Shown piece after piece: positions 50,881 through 60,166 of a stretch of DNA of 64,000 bases. Both the position numbers and the translations under genes were made by a program. Below the pieces are notes generated by a model. That model worked only from the letters and a program-made list of their open reading frames with translations, searched no databases and was not told where the DNA came from. The DNA is from Candidatus Bathyarchaeota archaeon (GTDB taxonomy: Archaea; Thermoproteota; Bathyarchaeia; TCS64), in the NCBI GenBank assembly GCA_002726865.1, contig PBSW01000031.1:13913-77912 (forward strand), written 5' to 3'. Each line of letters starts with the position of its first letter. Positions within the stretch are counted from its first letter, which is position 1.

Positions 50881-52659
50881 TTATTGGAACCCTTCCTGTT
50901 CGATCAGGTTTTTTGTGGTTATCGTGGAGGACACCTTGAAAATAATAAAAGTGAATATCGGACTTATGATAAAGAAAGAGACGAGATTATAGGAGCTTGA
51001 GAGGGCGTCGCGCAGGACGCTGAATTGTAGAAATGAGAAGGATATTAAAGTGAACCCTATCAAGAGTGATGATATCAGCCCGACAACATAGAAATTTGAT
51101 AGTAGATCTATAATATAGTATAATTTTGGCTTGCCGTACTTGGTGATTACCAGGGAGATTACCATGCAGGACACAAATAACAACACGGAGGGATGAAGAA
51201 ACAGTATTGAGAGATACAATCCTACAATGGCGAATGAGACCGCAATCTGGACGAAAGAGAGCATGAATCCCCCATCAAGGACCTTCTTCGAGTAAGAGAA
51301 AAAGAAAGAGCTTGCTACCATTTGAATAGAGCTGTGGATAAAGATCACGTTAACCACCAAAAATATCACGGTTAGCTTGTTGTCGATCGCGGCCAATAAG
51401 ACCATCAAGATTAATGGTAGAGTGTAGAGCAAAGTCATGACGACGCTGTACGCATACTTTGCGACCAGAAGAGCTTCAATTGAAAGATCAGAAGTCTTGA
51501 GCAGCCACATCAGCCTCGCCTCATCCCTAAAGATTAACGCACCTGGCGAGAATAGGTGCAGAAAGAGAATGATTATGAAAGGGAGCAGGTATACTGGTGT
51601 ATAGTTATATGCACCACCTATGACTGCAAGTTCTCTAAATACTTCAAATCTAGTGAAGAGAAGAATAAACATGCCATAATTCGCCATCAATTCCAGAGTG
51701 CCTATCATCCAACGCTCGCGTAGGTAAGTTATCACATCCTTCCAGAGGATCGGGATAGACCTAAAGCCTCCATCAAGACGTTTCCAGAAGGGAATCCATT
51801 TAATTGAGCTTTGCTGTAAATTTCTGGGGCTCTCCTTTGTTTCCGCCAAGATAACATCGAAACTGCCACTTGTCAAGTAAGAAAATACAATCAACGAAGC
51901 ATAAATCAGCAACAAGGTTATGAGATTAATTATAATCATATGGGTGTTTGTAGAATCGCTAGCTAACAACGTTAGTGTGTCGCTGACAATTGAAGAGGGA
52001 TTAAACACCCTGTTGAGTGGATGAATCGTTCCTGATAACGGGGAAAAAACAGTCGCTATCAAACCCAGAGAAGACAAGACAACTATCACCAGGGCGACAT
52101 TCTTTTCAGCTCCCACTCCGTGGGATGCAGTTCTGGTGGCCAGAAAGGTCACATTGCTCACCTTATGATTCAGCTCGATGAATACTAGAGTTGTGAAAAA
52201 CAGTACGATTATCTCTAACCTGTTTAGGTTGAAAAATAAAAACACTGGGCTACTCGATACGAATAATAGGATGGTTTTGGGTAGCCTTCTCACTAGATTT
52301 CTGAAATACCTGGAAAGGTAAATCTCTCTCCTTGAAACAGGCGATGAGAGAAGTATAAGAGTGTCCGCAAGGTTGAACTTATTTAAAAGATCATTTGAGA
52401 TAAATCCCTTAATAACAGAATACAAGATCCAGAGGGGGAAAGCAAACATTACAAGTTCTACGTTCCGGAAAAGCTCCGCACCTAGGACTCGCTGCCATAG
52501 CTCAGGAACCCTGAAGAAAAGGTTTAGGCCCTGATTGAGAAACAACAGCGTTACGAGCATAATAACAAAACTAGCTACAAAATAGGACTCCCGCATGGAT
52601 AGCCTCAGTTCGTTTCCCAGCCTCTTCAGCTCCAGCCTGAGCAGAACAAAGAGTCTCAT
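50881..52659 (-). CDS. Large ABC-2 type membrane subunit
   Basis: About 592 residues with twelve or so hydrophobic helices, in two bundles split by a cytoplasmic middle region near residues 285-330. It begins MRLFVLLRLELKRLGNELRL, typical of ABC-2 permeases. The longest frame starts at 52689 inside the ATPase gene, but the ATG at 52659 lies 13 nt after the ATPase stop and is preceded by AGGGGC. Its direct coupling to the ATPase makes it the membrane part of an exporter. Substrate unknown. By eye the gene is more AT-rich than the genes before 50 kb. Confidence 0.75.
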   Translation of the reverse strand: MRLFVLLRLELKRLGNELRLSMRESYFVASFVIMLVTLLFLNQGLNLFFRVPELWQRVLGAELFRNVELVMFAFPLWILYSVIKGFISNDLLNKFNLADTLILLSSPVSRREIYLSRYFRNLVRRLPKTILLFVSSSPVFLFFNLNRLEIIVLFFTTLVFIELNHKVSNVTFLATRTASHGVGAEKNVALVIVVLSSLGLIATVFSPLSGTIHPLNRVFNPSSIVSDTLTLLASDSTNTHMIIINLITLLLIYASLIVFSYLTSGSFDVILAETKESPRNLQQSSIKWIPFWKRLDGGFRSIPILWKDVITYLRERWMIGTLELMANYGMFILLFTRFEVFRELAVIGGAYNYTPVYLLPFIIILFLHLFSPGALIFRDEARLMWLLKTSDLSIEALLVAKYAYSVVMTLLYTLPLILMVLLAAIDNKLTVIFLVVNVIFIHSSIQMVASSFFFSYSKKVLDGGFMLSFVQIAVSFAIVGLYLSILFLHPSVLLFVSCMVISLVITKYGKPKLYYIIDLLSNFYVVGLISSLLIGFTLISFSFLQFSVLRDALSSSYNLVSFFIISPIFTFIIFKVSSTITTKNLIEQEGFQ

Positions 52660-52672
52660 CTTAGCGCCCCTA

Positions 52673-53398
52673 TCAGCCCGTGTACTCAATAAAGGCCTCT
52701 TCTAGAGTACACTCCCGGTCACCAACTTTCTTTATATCTGAAAGGTTACCGCTGGCGACTGTGGTTCCACCATCTATAATAGTTATGGAGTCGCAGATCT
52801 TTTCAGCAACATCCAGCAAATGTGTGGCGAGGAGTACTGTTGCGGTCTTTTCACTCTTTCTCCTTAAGATCTCGCAAAATATCTTGGCACTCTTGGGGTC
52901 TAGAGCATAAAACGGCTCATCTAGAAGGAATATCTTCGGTTCTCTCATCATCACGGAGCAGATCAAGACCCTCTGCAGCTCTCCCCTTGAAAGTGAACCT
53001 ATAAATTTCTTGCTTAGATGCTGTATCTCGAATTTTTGCATGTAATTCAGGATTCTAAGATTTAACACATCCGCGGGTATTGAGTGGATCGCTCCTATGA
53101 AATCTAGAGTCTCCCGGACCGTCAATGAAGGATACAGCTCGGGGGTTTCTGGAATATACCCCAAGATTTTACTTATGGAGTGCCTATTTTTATCTAAAAT
53201 TAAGTTATTTATCCTTACTATGCCGGAAGAAGGTTTGATCAGACCACATAATATCTTCAGGGTAGTAGATTTCCCTGCGCCGTTAGATCCTATGAGACCA
53301 TGAATTTCGCCTTTGACCACCTTGAGGTCTATGCCGTCGAGAATCAGATGATTTTTAAAATATTTTACTAACTTGTCGACTTCTATTACCGTTTCCAA
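52673..53398 (-). CDS. ABC transporter ATP-binding subunit
   Basis: 241 residues. Walker A GLIGSNGAGKSTTLKIL, signature GSLSRGELQRVLI (LSRGE variant of LSGGQ), Walker B KIFLLDEPFYALDP and the H-loop VLLATHLLDVAEKI are all present. It is of the Ccm/NatA-type exporter group. The start is TTG at 53398 with a TATA box 25-32 bp before it. Operon with the large permease. Confidence 0.9.
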   Translation of the reverse strand: METVIEVDKLVKYFKNHLILDGIDLKVVKGEIHGLIGSNGAGKSTTLKILCGLIKPSSGIVRINNLILDKNRHSISKILGYIPETPELYPSLTVRETLDFIGAIHSIPADVLNLRILNYMQKFEIQHLSKKFIGSLSRGELQRVLICSVMMREPKIFLLDEPFYALDPKSAKIFCEILRRKSEKTATVLLATHLLDVAEKICDSITIIDGGTTVASGNLSDIKKVGDRECTLEEAFIEYTG

Positions 53399-53421
53399 AG
53401 TGGATCAAAATCAGGAACGGT

Positions 53422-53429
53422 GTTATATA
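53422..53429 (-). promoter_or_regulatory. TATA box of the second ABC module
   Basis: On the minus strand the sequence reads TATATAAC, about 28 bp before the TTG start at 53398, the spacing of a leaderless transcript. It separates the small membrane gene from the ATPase gene as possibly distinct transcription units. Confidence 0.5.
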
Positions 53430-53436
53430 TCGATTA

Positions 53437-53943
53437 TCAGCGATCTATGAATCTTGACACGCTGTTCCGGGTGATCTCTATGAAGGAAACGATGAACATC
53501 AGGAAGATCCCTAGGATGCATGCACCTAAACCCCAACCGACGTGAGTGAACACCCCGACGGATATCCCCCTGCCGAGACTGAGAAAGAATACGACAAGAC
53601 CCCCCAAACAGGTAAAGAAGATCATAAAGTTGGCCCAGTTCCTGCTATACCTGAAAGAGGTTAGTATTGCGGCCACTGCTAGGATAGCCCCGCCAATAGC
53701 GGTGCCCGTGCTTAGGTACCAAATTCTGGTGACCATCTGTCTATCCCTATATAGAGTCCCGAAGAAAGGGCTTAGCTCGATCCTAGCATGATAATGCTTC
53801 TCCCCTAGCCTGGTTTTTAGGTTAAAAACGGGGTAAGAATCGTAGTCTAGGGTGATCCACGGACCTAACAGCCCTAAGAGGATCACAAGAGCTACGATCA
53901 CTCCCAGTCGGTTGACTTTTCTCCTACCGATTAAGCGCCTCAT
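53437..53943 (-). CDS. Membrane protein with four predicted helices
   Basis: 168 residues. Helix 1 is near 13-30 (GVIVALVILLGLLGPWI), then an extracellular loop with YPVFNLKTRLGEKHYHARIE, and three more helices (about 75-95, 103-123, 130-153). It ends with a basic tail. No family is recognised. It lies between the two ABC modules on the same strand and may be an accessory part of one of them. Confidence 0.65.
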   Translation of the reverse strand: MRRLIGRRKVNRLGVIVALVILLGLLGPWITLDYDSYPVFNLKTRLGEKHYHARIELSPFFGTLYRDRQMVTRIWYLSTGTAIGGAILAVAAILTSFRYSRNWANFMIFFTCLGGLVVFFLSLGRGISVGVFTHVGWGLGACILGIFLMFIVSFIEITRNSVSRFIDR

Positions 53944-53981
53944 GAAAAATATATCAACTCCGTACGTACAAATGGCACTAT

Positions 53982-53997
53982 TACTCTAGTGAGAGTA
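53982..53997. repeat. Small inverted repeat upstream of the membrane protein gene
   Basis: TACTCT-AGTG-AGAGTA, 6-bp arms, in the 161 bp gap between the permease (ends 54105) and the four-helix membrane protein (starts 53943). It could be an operator; support is only structural. Confidence 0.3.
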
Positions 53998-54104
53998 TAT
54001 TGCTATTTAGGTGTTGAAAAATTGCCTTGTACATATTATCATTTTCTTGCCAGAAGAGGATTTGAGAAAATACACCGGAGAAGCTCTTGGGAGATTTAAA
54101 GGCA

Positions 54105-54998
54105 TCAGGTCGACCTGATTTCCCTTTTGACGAACAATAGATACGATACGGTAAATATGAGCATCATCGCTGCGGTCAACGTCGTTAGGTGAGGCCAGAT
54201 CAACAATATGCTCTGAGTGAAGGAGAGGGGAGTTGGAAGCATCCCCACAACACGTTCATAAGATATCGGCCCAAGCAACCTCATGTTCGGGATCATAATG
54301 ACCGAGGAAGCTTGGGTGTAGATGTGTGTAGGAGTAAAAAGGAGCAAGCTCTGAGACGACCCCCCCGTACTCTTGACTATGTCAGCTATCATATATACAA
54401 ATACGTTGAAGAATATCCAGGTGGCTATCGAGGCGAGGGCTGAGGTGCCCTCCCGTTCGAAAACTATCGAGTACAATAGCCCCAGTCCGATCCAGAAAGA
54501 AAGGTAGATCACGCTCACGAAGTAGAACACCGTAATTCTAAGTGCTTCTTCCATGGTCGGTAGCGTGCCCAGTGTCATGACAGTAAACCCTGTGATGATA
54601 CCGAAGACCCCCATCAAGAGGATAGCAACGGTCGCAGAGGTGGCGGAGAACTTCCCGTTTATTATGGAATCTCGATGTATTGGTTGGGAGACAAGCAACC
54701 CCATTGTTCCCTGAGAGGTCTCCCTGTTTATAGCGTCGAAGACAAGTATCAGGCTAATGAGTGGGCCAAAATAGGCAATGAACCCTAAGAATGACGGGAT
54801 GAGACCAGTTTGTAACGAATAGACTTTGAGGAAAACGGACTCTCCCAGAGTCCTCTTGAGCTGTAACCTGATTGAAGAGATAGAGGAAAAAGACATGGAG
54901 AAGCCGATGATGTAGACGAGGAAAGTGATAATATACAGCCTGTAACTGCTGAGATGATCGGCCATCTCCTTCCGGAAGACCTCTAGGGTACCTACCAT
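54105..54998 (-). CDS. ABC-2 type permease subunit
   Basis: 297 residues with six membrane helices. It begins MVGTLEVFRKEMADHLSSYR, has the amphipathic GTMGLLVSQPIHRDSIINGK (a loop motif common to NosY/ABC-2 permeases), and ends in a helix near the C-terminus. It follows its ATPase gene by 3 nt. Substrate unknown; NosY-like proteins export or insert cell-surface components. Confidence 0.85.
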   Translation of the reverse strand: MVGTLEVFRKEMADHLSSYRLYIITFLVYIIGFSMSFSSISSIRLQLKRTLGESVFLKVYSLQTGLIPSFLGFIAYFGPLISLILVFDAINRETSQGTMGLLVSQPIHRDSIINGKFSATSATVAILLMGVFGIITGFTVMTLGTLPTMEEALRITVFYFVSVIYLSFWIGLGLLYSIVFEREGTSALASIATWIFFNVFVYMIADIVKSTGGSSQSLLLFTPTHIYTQASSVIMIPNMRLLGPISYERVVGMLPTPLSFTQSILLIWPHLTTLTAAMMLIFTVSYLLFVKREIRST

Positions 54999-55001
54999 TA
55001 A

Positions 55002-55940
55002 TTACGGTACCTCCGAGTACATCTTATAGATATCACCCAGAGTTCGCTCCACCAACCTGAGCCCCATCAACGACCCGCCTTTGGAGATTATAGCCAACGA
55101 TAGCTCTGATCTAATATCTCGTTGGCACTCCACAAAGATCATGTTACCATCACTTTTCACCCATCTGACATCTGGCAATTCGGAGATGGACCTAAGAATA
55201 CTCTCGTTAATATCACGAACTTCAATCTCAATTATCCAATTCTTCTCAAACGTATCTTCTATGTTCTTGATCTTCCCCCTCTTTCTCATCCTGCCCTTTC
55301 CCATGATACCTATGTTGTCGCAGACCTGCTGAACGTGGTGTATGAGATGAGACGAGAGTAGTATTGTTGCGCCCACCTCGTTGTTGATTTCGGTGAGAAG
55401 ATCCAATATTTCCTCAATACCCTTAGGGTCTATCCCCTGAGTGGGCTCGTCGAGGATGATGAGCCTAGGTTCTTTAAACAACACGTTAGCTAGACCCAGA
55501 CGCTGCTTCATCCCCTTAGAGAATTTACTCACTTTTGTATCCTTATGAACTCCAAGCCCCACATCGTGCAAAGTCTTGTCGATTTGCGTAATCATATCGT
55601 TTTGGGGCATACCGTTCAAACGGGCGAAGTATCGCAGGTTCTGACCAGCGGTGAGATTCTCGTAGAATCCAATCTTTTCTGGCAGATATCCGCAAAGTCG
55701 TTTGACCCTGAAAGGTTCTTTGACGGGATCAAAGCCGAATACACTAACCGTACCCGATGTGGGCTCTGTCAGGCCGAGGAGCATCAGTATGATAGTGGTC
55801 TTACCGGAACCATTCGGTCCAAGGAGCCCGAATATCTCTCCCTCTGAGATGAATAAGTTAAGGTTATCAACTGCTGTGAACTCGCCGTACTTTTTACAAA
55901 GACCATTTGTGTTGATGATGGTCTTTGCGGATATTGTCAT
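55002..55940 (-). CDS. ABC transporter ATP-binding subunit of the NEW3 module
   Basis: About 312 residues from the ATG at 55940, which overlaps the NEW3 gene stop by 4 bp (ATGA); the upstream 26 residues of the longest frame are not real. Walker A LLGPNGSGKTTIILMLLGL, signature VSKFSKGMKQRLGL (FSKGM variant), Walker B RLIILDEPTQGIDP and H-loop ILLSSHLIHHVQQV are present. NosF/CcmA-like exporters of this kind pair with ABC-2 permeases such as the next gene. Confidence 0.9.
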   Translation of the reverse strand: MTISAKTIINTNGLCKKYGEFTAVDNLNLFISEGEIFGLLGPNGSGKTTIILMLLGLTEPTSGTVSVFGFDPVKEPFRVKRLCGYLPEKIGFYENLTAGQNLRYFARLNGMPQNDMITQIDKTLHDVGLGVHKDTKVSKFSKGMKQRLGLANVLFKEPRLIILDEPTQGIDPKGIEEILDLLTEINNEVGATILLSSHLIHHVQQVCDNIGIMGKGRMRKRGKIKNIEDTFEKNWIIEIEVRDINESILRSISELPDVRWVKSDGNMIFVECQRDIRSELSLAIISKGGSLMGLRLVERTLGDIYKMYSEVP

Positions 55941-57139
55941 CTTCTGCCCAGCCGCCAGACGATGCCAACGAGTGCAACAGCCAATACGACAATAATACCG
56001 ATACCAACGAATCCCCACGAGACATCACCCTTGACGGTAACTCTATAATTTATACTCTCGGAGATCCCTTCCTTCTGTATAGACGAGTAAAGTTTCATTA
56101 TATAGTCTCCAGGGATGGCATCCGTAGGAGGGGTAATTCTCGCCCTTACCTGCCTAGATCCTGAGCGATCAAGGAGGGGTATCTCTGTTGTGTCAAATTC
56201 AACGTCCCATCCTACGGGCTGATCGGATAAGAATATCACCGACTTTAATGGGGCAGTTCCAGTGTTATTCACATTCAAGGAGATGACGCTTGCCTTGCCC
56301 TGTTGGGCATCTAGGCTCAGTCTACCATTTGAGGGGATAAACTCAAGGGAGTAGGTTCCAATTAGATAGATACTGAAGACAAGGCTACTGGAGTATTCAT
56401 CCGACTCTGCTTTCATCTCGATGTCATAATATCCGGGGGCAACTCCGGGAGGGGGAGAGATTAACATATTCAATACTTCACTTGCGCCACCCTTGAACTC
56501 TAGAGAGCGTATGAGATTATCTGAGAACCTAGGTTTGAAGGTTACCTGCCAATTGGGAGGATGTAGGGCCGTGAAGTCGATAGTCATATCCTTGGTATCC
56601 TTGTTTACAACTTCTACACTGAACTCAAAGTCCTGCCCAGCAGCTCCCTCAATAGAAGGATAAGGAGTACTGACCCTAATGCCGGACTCGGCTATCGTTG
56701 CCATTAGCTCCACCTGAACAGTTAGGGATTTACTCAACTTACCATCGCGACTCTCTGCATAAACCATGAAGGTATACAACCCCGAGTCTTCACCGGAGGG
56801 GGGTACTGCCTCGAAAATTACAGACTTAGACTCATTAACATCTAGGTATACGCTCTTGACGAGATATCTCCCACTTTTAATGCTATATTCCCAATCTAAA
56901 GGTCCTGATAGGGACAGATCGAGGACCTCCTCTTCCTGCCCATTGTTGATCAGGTTTATCTTGAACTCGGCATACTGCCCAATATCTAAGACGATATTAG
57001 GGAACGGTGTGTTGATCTTTACATCTCTCTCCGCTGCGAACGCAAGAGGGGTCATCATCTGGACGCAGAGAAAAGCTATAAAAAAAGCAGATAATCTTTT
57101 TTTCCTAGTAATCATAAAAAGTTTCCTCATTATCGACAT
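55937..57139 (-). CDS. Secreted, membrane-anchored NEW3-domain protein
   Basis: 400 residues. A signal peptide (RLSAFFIAFLCVQMMTPLAF, cleaved after AFA) is followed by three immunoglobulin-like NEW3 repeats: near 40-145 (VLDIGQYAEFKINLINNG), 150-260 (GAAGQDFEFSVEVVNKD, PPNWQVTFKP) and 270-375 (PVGWDVEFDT). A C-terminal membrane helix, GFVGIGIIVVLAVALVGIVW, and RLGRR tail anchor it. NEW3 domains bind at cell surfaces and are often coupled to ABC-2 exporters. It is the first gene of the NEW3-ATPase-permease operon. Confidence 0.85.
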   Translation of the reverse strand: MSIMRKLFMITRKKRLSAFFIAFLCVQMMTPLAFAAERDVKINTPFPNIVLDIGQYAEFKINLINNGQEEEVLDLSLSGPLDWEYSIKSGRYLVKSVYLDVNESKSVIFEAVPPSGEDSGLYTFMVYAESRDGKLSKSLTVQVELMATIAESGIRVSTPYPSIEGAAGQDFEFSVEVVNKDTKDMTIDFTALHPPNWQVTFKPRFSDNLIRSLEFKGGASEVLNMLISPPPGVAPGYYDIEMKAESDEYSSSLVFSIYLIGTYSLEFIPSNGRLSLDAQQGKASVISLNVNNTGTAPLKSVIFLSDQPVGWDVEFDTTEIPLLDRSGSRQVRARITPPTDAIPGDYIMKLYSSIQKEGISESINYRVTVKGDVSWGFVGIGIIVVLAVALVGIVWRLGRR

Positions 57140-57279
57140 ACCAAATGACCCTAGCGATTTAAGGTTTCCATAATAATATAGTCCAAATTTTTTAGAACGT
57201 TTTTAAGTCAAAAATAACACGTGGGCAGTCTCAGCCAAACTGCTTGGCATAAATGAGAATAAAATGAGGAAAGAAGTGA

Positions 57280-58278
57280 TTAGTTCACAAGGTGACATGA
57301 AACGGAGTGGTCTTTCCCAATCTCGACCAGATTGGGCTCTATCTCTATACACTTGTCCAAAACGTGAGGGCATCTCGATGAGAACCTGCATCCGGGCGGT
57401 AGGTCTAGGGCATTGCTCGGAATCCTTCCCTTTATAGGTATCTCGGAGGGGTTTATTTCCGGATCCGGTACCGGCACCGCGGCTATTAGTGCCTGTGTGT
57501 AGGGGTGAGTCGGATTCTCGATAATCGTCTCTGTTGGGCCCAACTCAACGATCTTGCCCAGGTACATGACGCCGATCCTGTCGCACATGTACCTAGATAC
57601 CGCGATGTCGTGAGTGATGAAGAGACTGGTGAGTTCCAATTTCTCCTTGAGGTCCAGCAATAAGTTCAGGATGCCCAACCTAATCGATACGTCCAGCATA
57701 GAAACAGGCTCGTCAGCTACGAGAAAGCTAGGTTTTAGCAAAAGTGCGCGAGTAATAACTACCCTCTGCCTCTGGCCTCCGCTCAGCTGGTACGAGTATT
57801 TTGGCAGTATCATCTCAACGGGTGTGAGACCAACCACCTCCATAACCTCTTTTACCATTTCCAGCTCCTCCTCCGGTGTTTCAACAAGATTATGGATCCT
57901 TAGGGGTTCCGCTAAGGTGTCCTTGATGGTGAGCCAGGGACTTAGGTACTCGTAAGGGTCTTGGAAGATCATCTGGAGCTCTAGTGCGAGCTTCTTCAAC
58001 TCTACCTTGTCTTTAATTAAAGCTAGGTCTTTATCTTTGTAAAACACCTGTCCACTAGTCGGTTTAATGGTGTGCATTATCAGCCGACCGGTGGTCGTTT
58101 TGCCACATCCGCTCTCTCCAACTAAGCCAAATATCTCGCCCTCGTAGATATCGAAACTAATATCATCTACGGCTTTCAGGTGTCGTTTCTTTTTCGAGAA
58201 TATCGACTCTAAGAAACTCTCTCTGATTTCAAACCATTTAGACAGATTTTTTACGCGGATAACTGGTGTTTTCTCCAT
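57280..58278 (-). CDS. oppF: Oligopeptide/dipeptide ABC importer ATPase, OppF-like
   Basis: About 332 residues from the ATG at 58278, 5 nt after the oppD stop; the longest frame starts earlier at 58311 inside oppD. Walker A GLVGESGCGKTTTGRLI, signature YQLSGGQRQRVVI, Walker B FLVADEPVSMLDV, H-loop LFITHDIAV, and the oligo_HPY C-terminus with CRFSSRCPHVLDKC. It is the last gene of the oppBCDF run. Confidence 0.92.
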   Translation of the reverse strand: MEKTPVIRVKNLSKWFEIRESFLESIFSKKKRHLKAVDDISFDIYEGEIFGLVGESGCGKTTTGRLIMHTIKPTSGQVFYKDKDLALIKDKVELKKLALELQMIFQDPYEYLSPWLTIKDTLAEPLRIHNLVETPEEELEMVKEVMEVVGLTPVEMILPKYSYQLSGGQRQRVVITRALLLKPSFLVADEPVSMLDVSIRLGILNLLLDLKEKLELTSLFITHDIAVSRYMCDRIGVMYLGKIVELGPTETIIENPTHPYTQALIAAVPVPDPEINPSEIPIKGRIPSNALDLPPGCRFSSRCPHVLDKCIEIEPNLVEIGKDHSVSCHLVN

Positions 58279-58283
58279 AGTTT

Positions 58284-59255
58284 TCACCGCTTCGACTGAA
58301 TATCCTCCCAAAAGTGGCAGGCTACGAAATGGTTCTTTTCAATCTGATCAAGTATCGGTTCATCCTCTAAACATAAAGGCTGTGCGAAGGGGCAGCGAGG
58401 AGCGAACCTACATCCCAGTGGGGGAGCTATGAGGTCAATCGGACTTCCAGGAATACTTGAAAGCTTTTTCTTCTTTCCCTTGATATTAGGGAAGGCTTTG
58501 ATCAGTGCATTTGAGTAAGGGTGGAGAGGGGTCTTGAATATCGTGGGCACATCGGTCTTTTCTACAAGCTTACCAGCGTACATTATCGCAAGCTCATCGC
58601 ATGTCTGGGCAATAACGGAGATGTCGTGAGTGATTAACAGCATGGACAGATCCAGCTTCTTCCTTAGGTTCTTTATTAAGTCCATGACCTGAGCGCTAAC
58701 AATGACGTCTAGGGCTGTAGTTGGCTCATCGGCTATCAGAAGTGATGGATTACAGGCTAAGGCCATAGCGATCATGGCTCTTTGCCTCATGCCTCCGCTC
58801 AGTTCCCAAGGGTAATTATCGACCCTAGCGGCCTCTATTCCAACAAGCTCTAACAGCTCTTCAGCTCGCTTCCAGCCCTCTTTCTTGTCGGCATCCTCAT
58901 GGTAAATGATTGGCTCAGAAATCTGATCCCCAATCGTGTATAGGGGGTTTAGGGATGCCATGGCTCCCTGAAACACCATTGAGATCTCTTTCCATCTGAT
59001 GTCTCGAAGCTGATTTTCATTGTATTCAACGATGTTTTTTCCCTTGAAATTAATCTGTCCTCCAACAATACGCCCAGGAAGCGGAACCAAATTCATTAAA
59101 GAGTATGCCGCAGTTGTCTTTCCGCACCCGGATTCACCCGCGAGGCCAAGAGCTACACTGCTTTCCATCTCAAAACTTATGTCATCCACGGCTCTTACCG
59201 TGCCAAATGGGGTGAAGAAGTGGGTTTTCAGGTTGTTAACTTTCAGTAGACTCAT
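58284..59255 (-). CDS. oppD: Oligopeptide/dipeptide ABC importer ATPase, OppD-like
   Basis: About 323 residues. Walker A GLAGESGCGKTTAAYSL, signature WELSGGMRQRAMIAM, Walker B LLIADEPTTALDV, and the C-terminal peptide-transporter motif CRFAPRCPFAQPLC. The ATG at 59255 is preferred to the upstream GTG at 59264 because GGGTGAG lies 5 nt before it. It follows oppC by 15 nt. Confidence 0.93.
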   Translation of the reverse strand: MSLLKVNNLKTHFFTPFGTVRAVDDISFEMESSVALGLAGESGCGKTTAAYSLMNLVPLPGRIVGGQINFKGKNIVEYNENQLRDIRWKEISMVFQGAMASLNPLYTIGDQISEPIIYHEDADKKEGWKRAEELLELVGIEAARVDNYPWELSGGMRQRAMIAMALACNPSLLIADEPTTALDVIVSAQVMDLIKNLRKKLDLSMLLITHDISVIAQTCDELAIMYAGKLVEKTDVPTIFKTPLHPYSNALIKAFPNIKGKKKKLSSIPGSPIDLIAPPLGCRFAPRCPFAQPLCLEDEPILDQIEKNHFVACHFWEDIQSKR

Positions 59256-59270
59256 ACAACTCACCCTGCT

Positions 59271-60158
59271 CTATTTTAGTCTCCTAACGGTCGGGTTCAT
59301 CACGGTATCGAGCCCCTCGCTTAGCAAGTTGAATCCGAGCATGGCAATCAGAACAAAGAGTCCGGGAAAAACTACGAGCCACCATCTACCACTTAGCAAA
59401 AAAGCTCGACCGCTAGCTAGGTCTGTGCCCCACTCGGGTGTTGGAGGTGGCACTCCCAACCCAAGGAACCCAAGCCCGGCTATAGCCAGTGTCCCCCTTG
59501 CCATTCCAAGGGAGATTGTTACGAACAAGATGGAAATGTAGTAGGGAGCGATGTGATGTCTAATGATATGCCAGTTATCTGCGCCAATAACTCGCTCAGC
59601 CTCGATGAAGCCACGCTCTTTTACAGATATAGTCAGGCTTCGTATAAGTCGGAAGTTATAGGGTATCCTCCCTATTGAGATCGCCAGAGCAGTCTGCCAA
59701 AGACCGGGACCAAGTACTACAACCATAATCAACACATAGATGAAACTTGGAAAAATATACAGAGCATCCATAAATAGCATCAATATTCGGTCTAGTGTGC
59801 CCCCAAAAAAACCGGATGCCGATCCTAGGACCAGGCCTATGACTAAGGATACACCAACTGCTATGAGGGAGATCCCTAGAGAGTACCTGGAGGCTACAAC
59901 AAGCCGACTGAATAGATCTCTTCCCAAGTTATCGGTACCCATGAAATTTGTCTTTGAGGGTGGAAGTAGGGTTTCATGATCCATCGCCAGTGGATCGTAG
60001 GGCACGATGTTGGGTCCAAATATTATAAAGATTACAAGAATTAAGTCGAGTATTCCGCCGAATATTACCATAAGCTGTGCAGATCTTGGAGCTGCTTTAA
60101 ACAGTTCAAGGAAATTTATGCCTGATCTAAAAAGACTTTTACTTCCACCACTCATCAC
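59271..60158 (-). CDS. oppC: Oligopeptide/dipeptide ABC importer permease, OppC-like
   Basis: 295 residues, about six helices. OppC features: MGTDNLGRDLFSRLVVASRY in the N-terminal third and the inner-membrane EAA loop IEAERVIGADNWHIIRHHIA, the contact site for the ATPases. It starts 8 nt after oppB ends. Confidence 0.93.
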   Translation of the reverse strand: MMSGGSKSLFRSGINFLELFKAAPRSAQLMVIFGGILDLILVIFIIFGPNIVPYDPLAMDHETLLPPSKTNFMGTDNLGRDLFSRLVVASRYSLGISLIAVGVSLVIGLVLGSASGFFGGTLDRILMLFMDALYIFPSFIYVLIMVVVLGPGLWQTALAISIGRIPYNFRLIRSLTISVKERGFIEAERVIGADNWHIIRHHIAPYYISILFVTISLGMARGTLAIAGLGFLGLGVPPPTPEWGTDLASGRAFLLSGRWWLVVFPGLFVLIAMLGFNLLSEGLDTVMNPTVRRLK

Positions 60159-60166
60159 TCATCACC

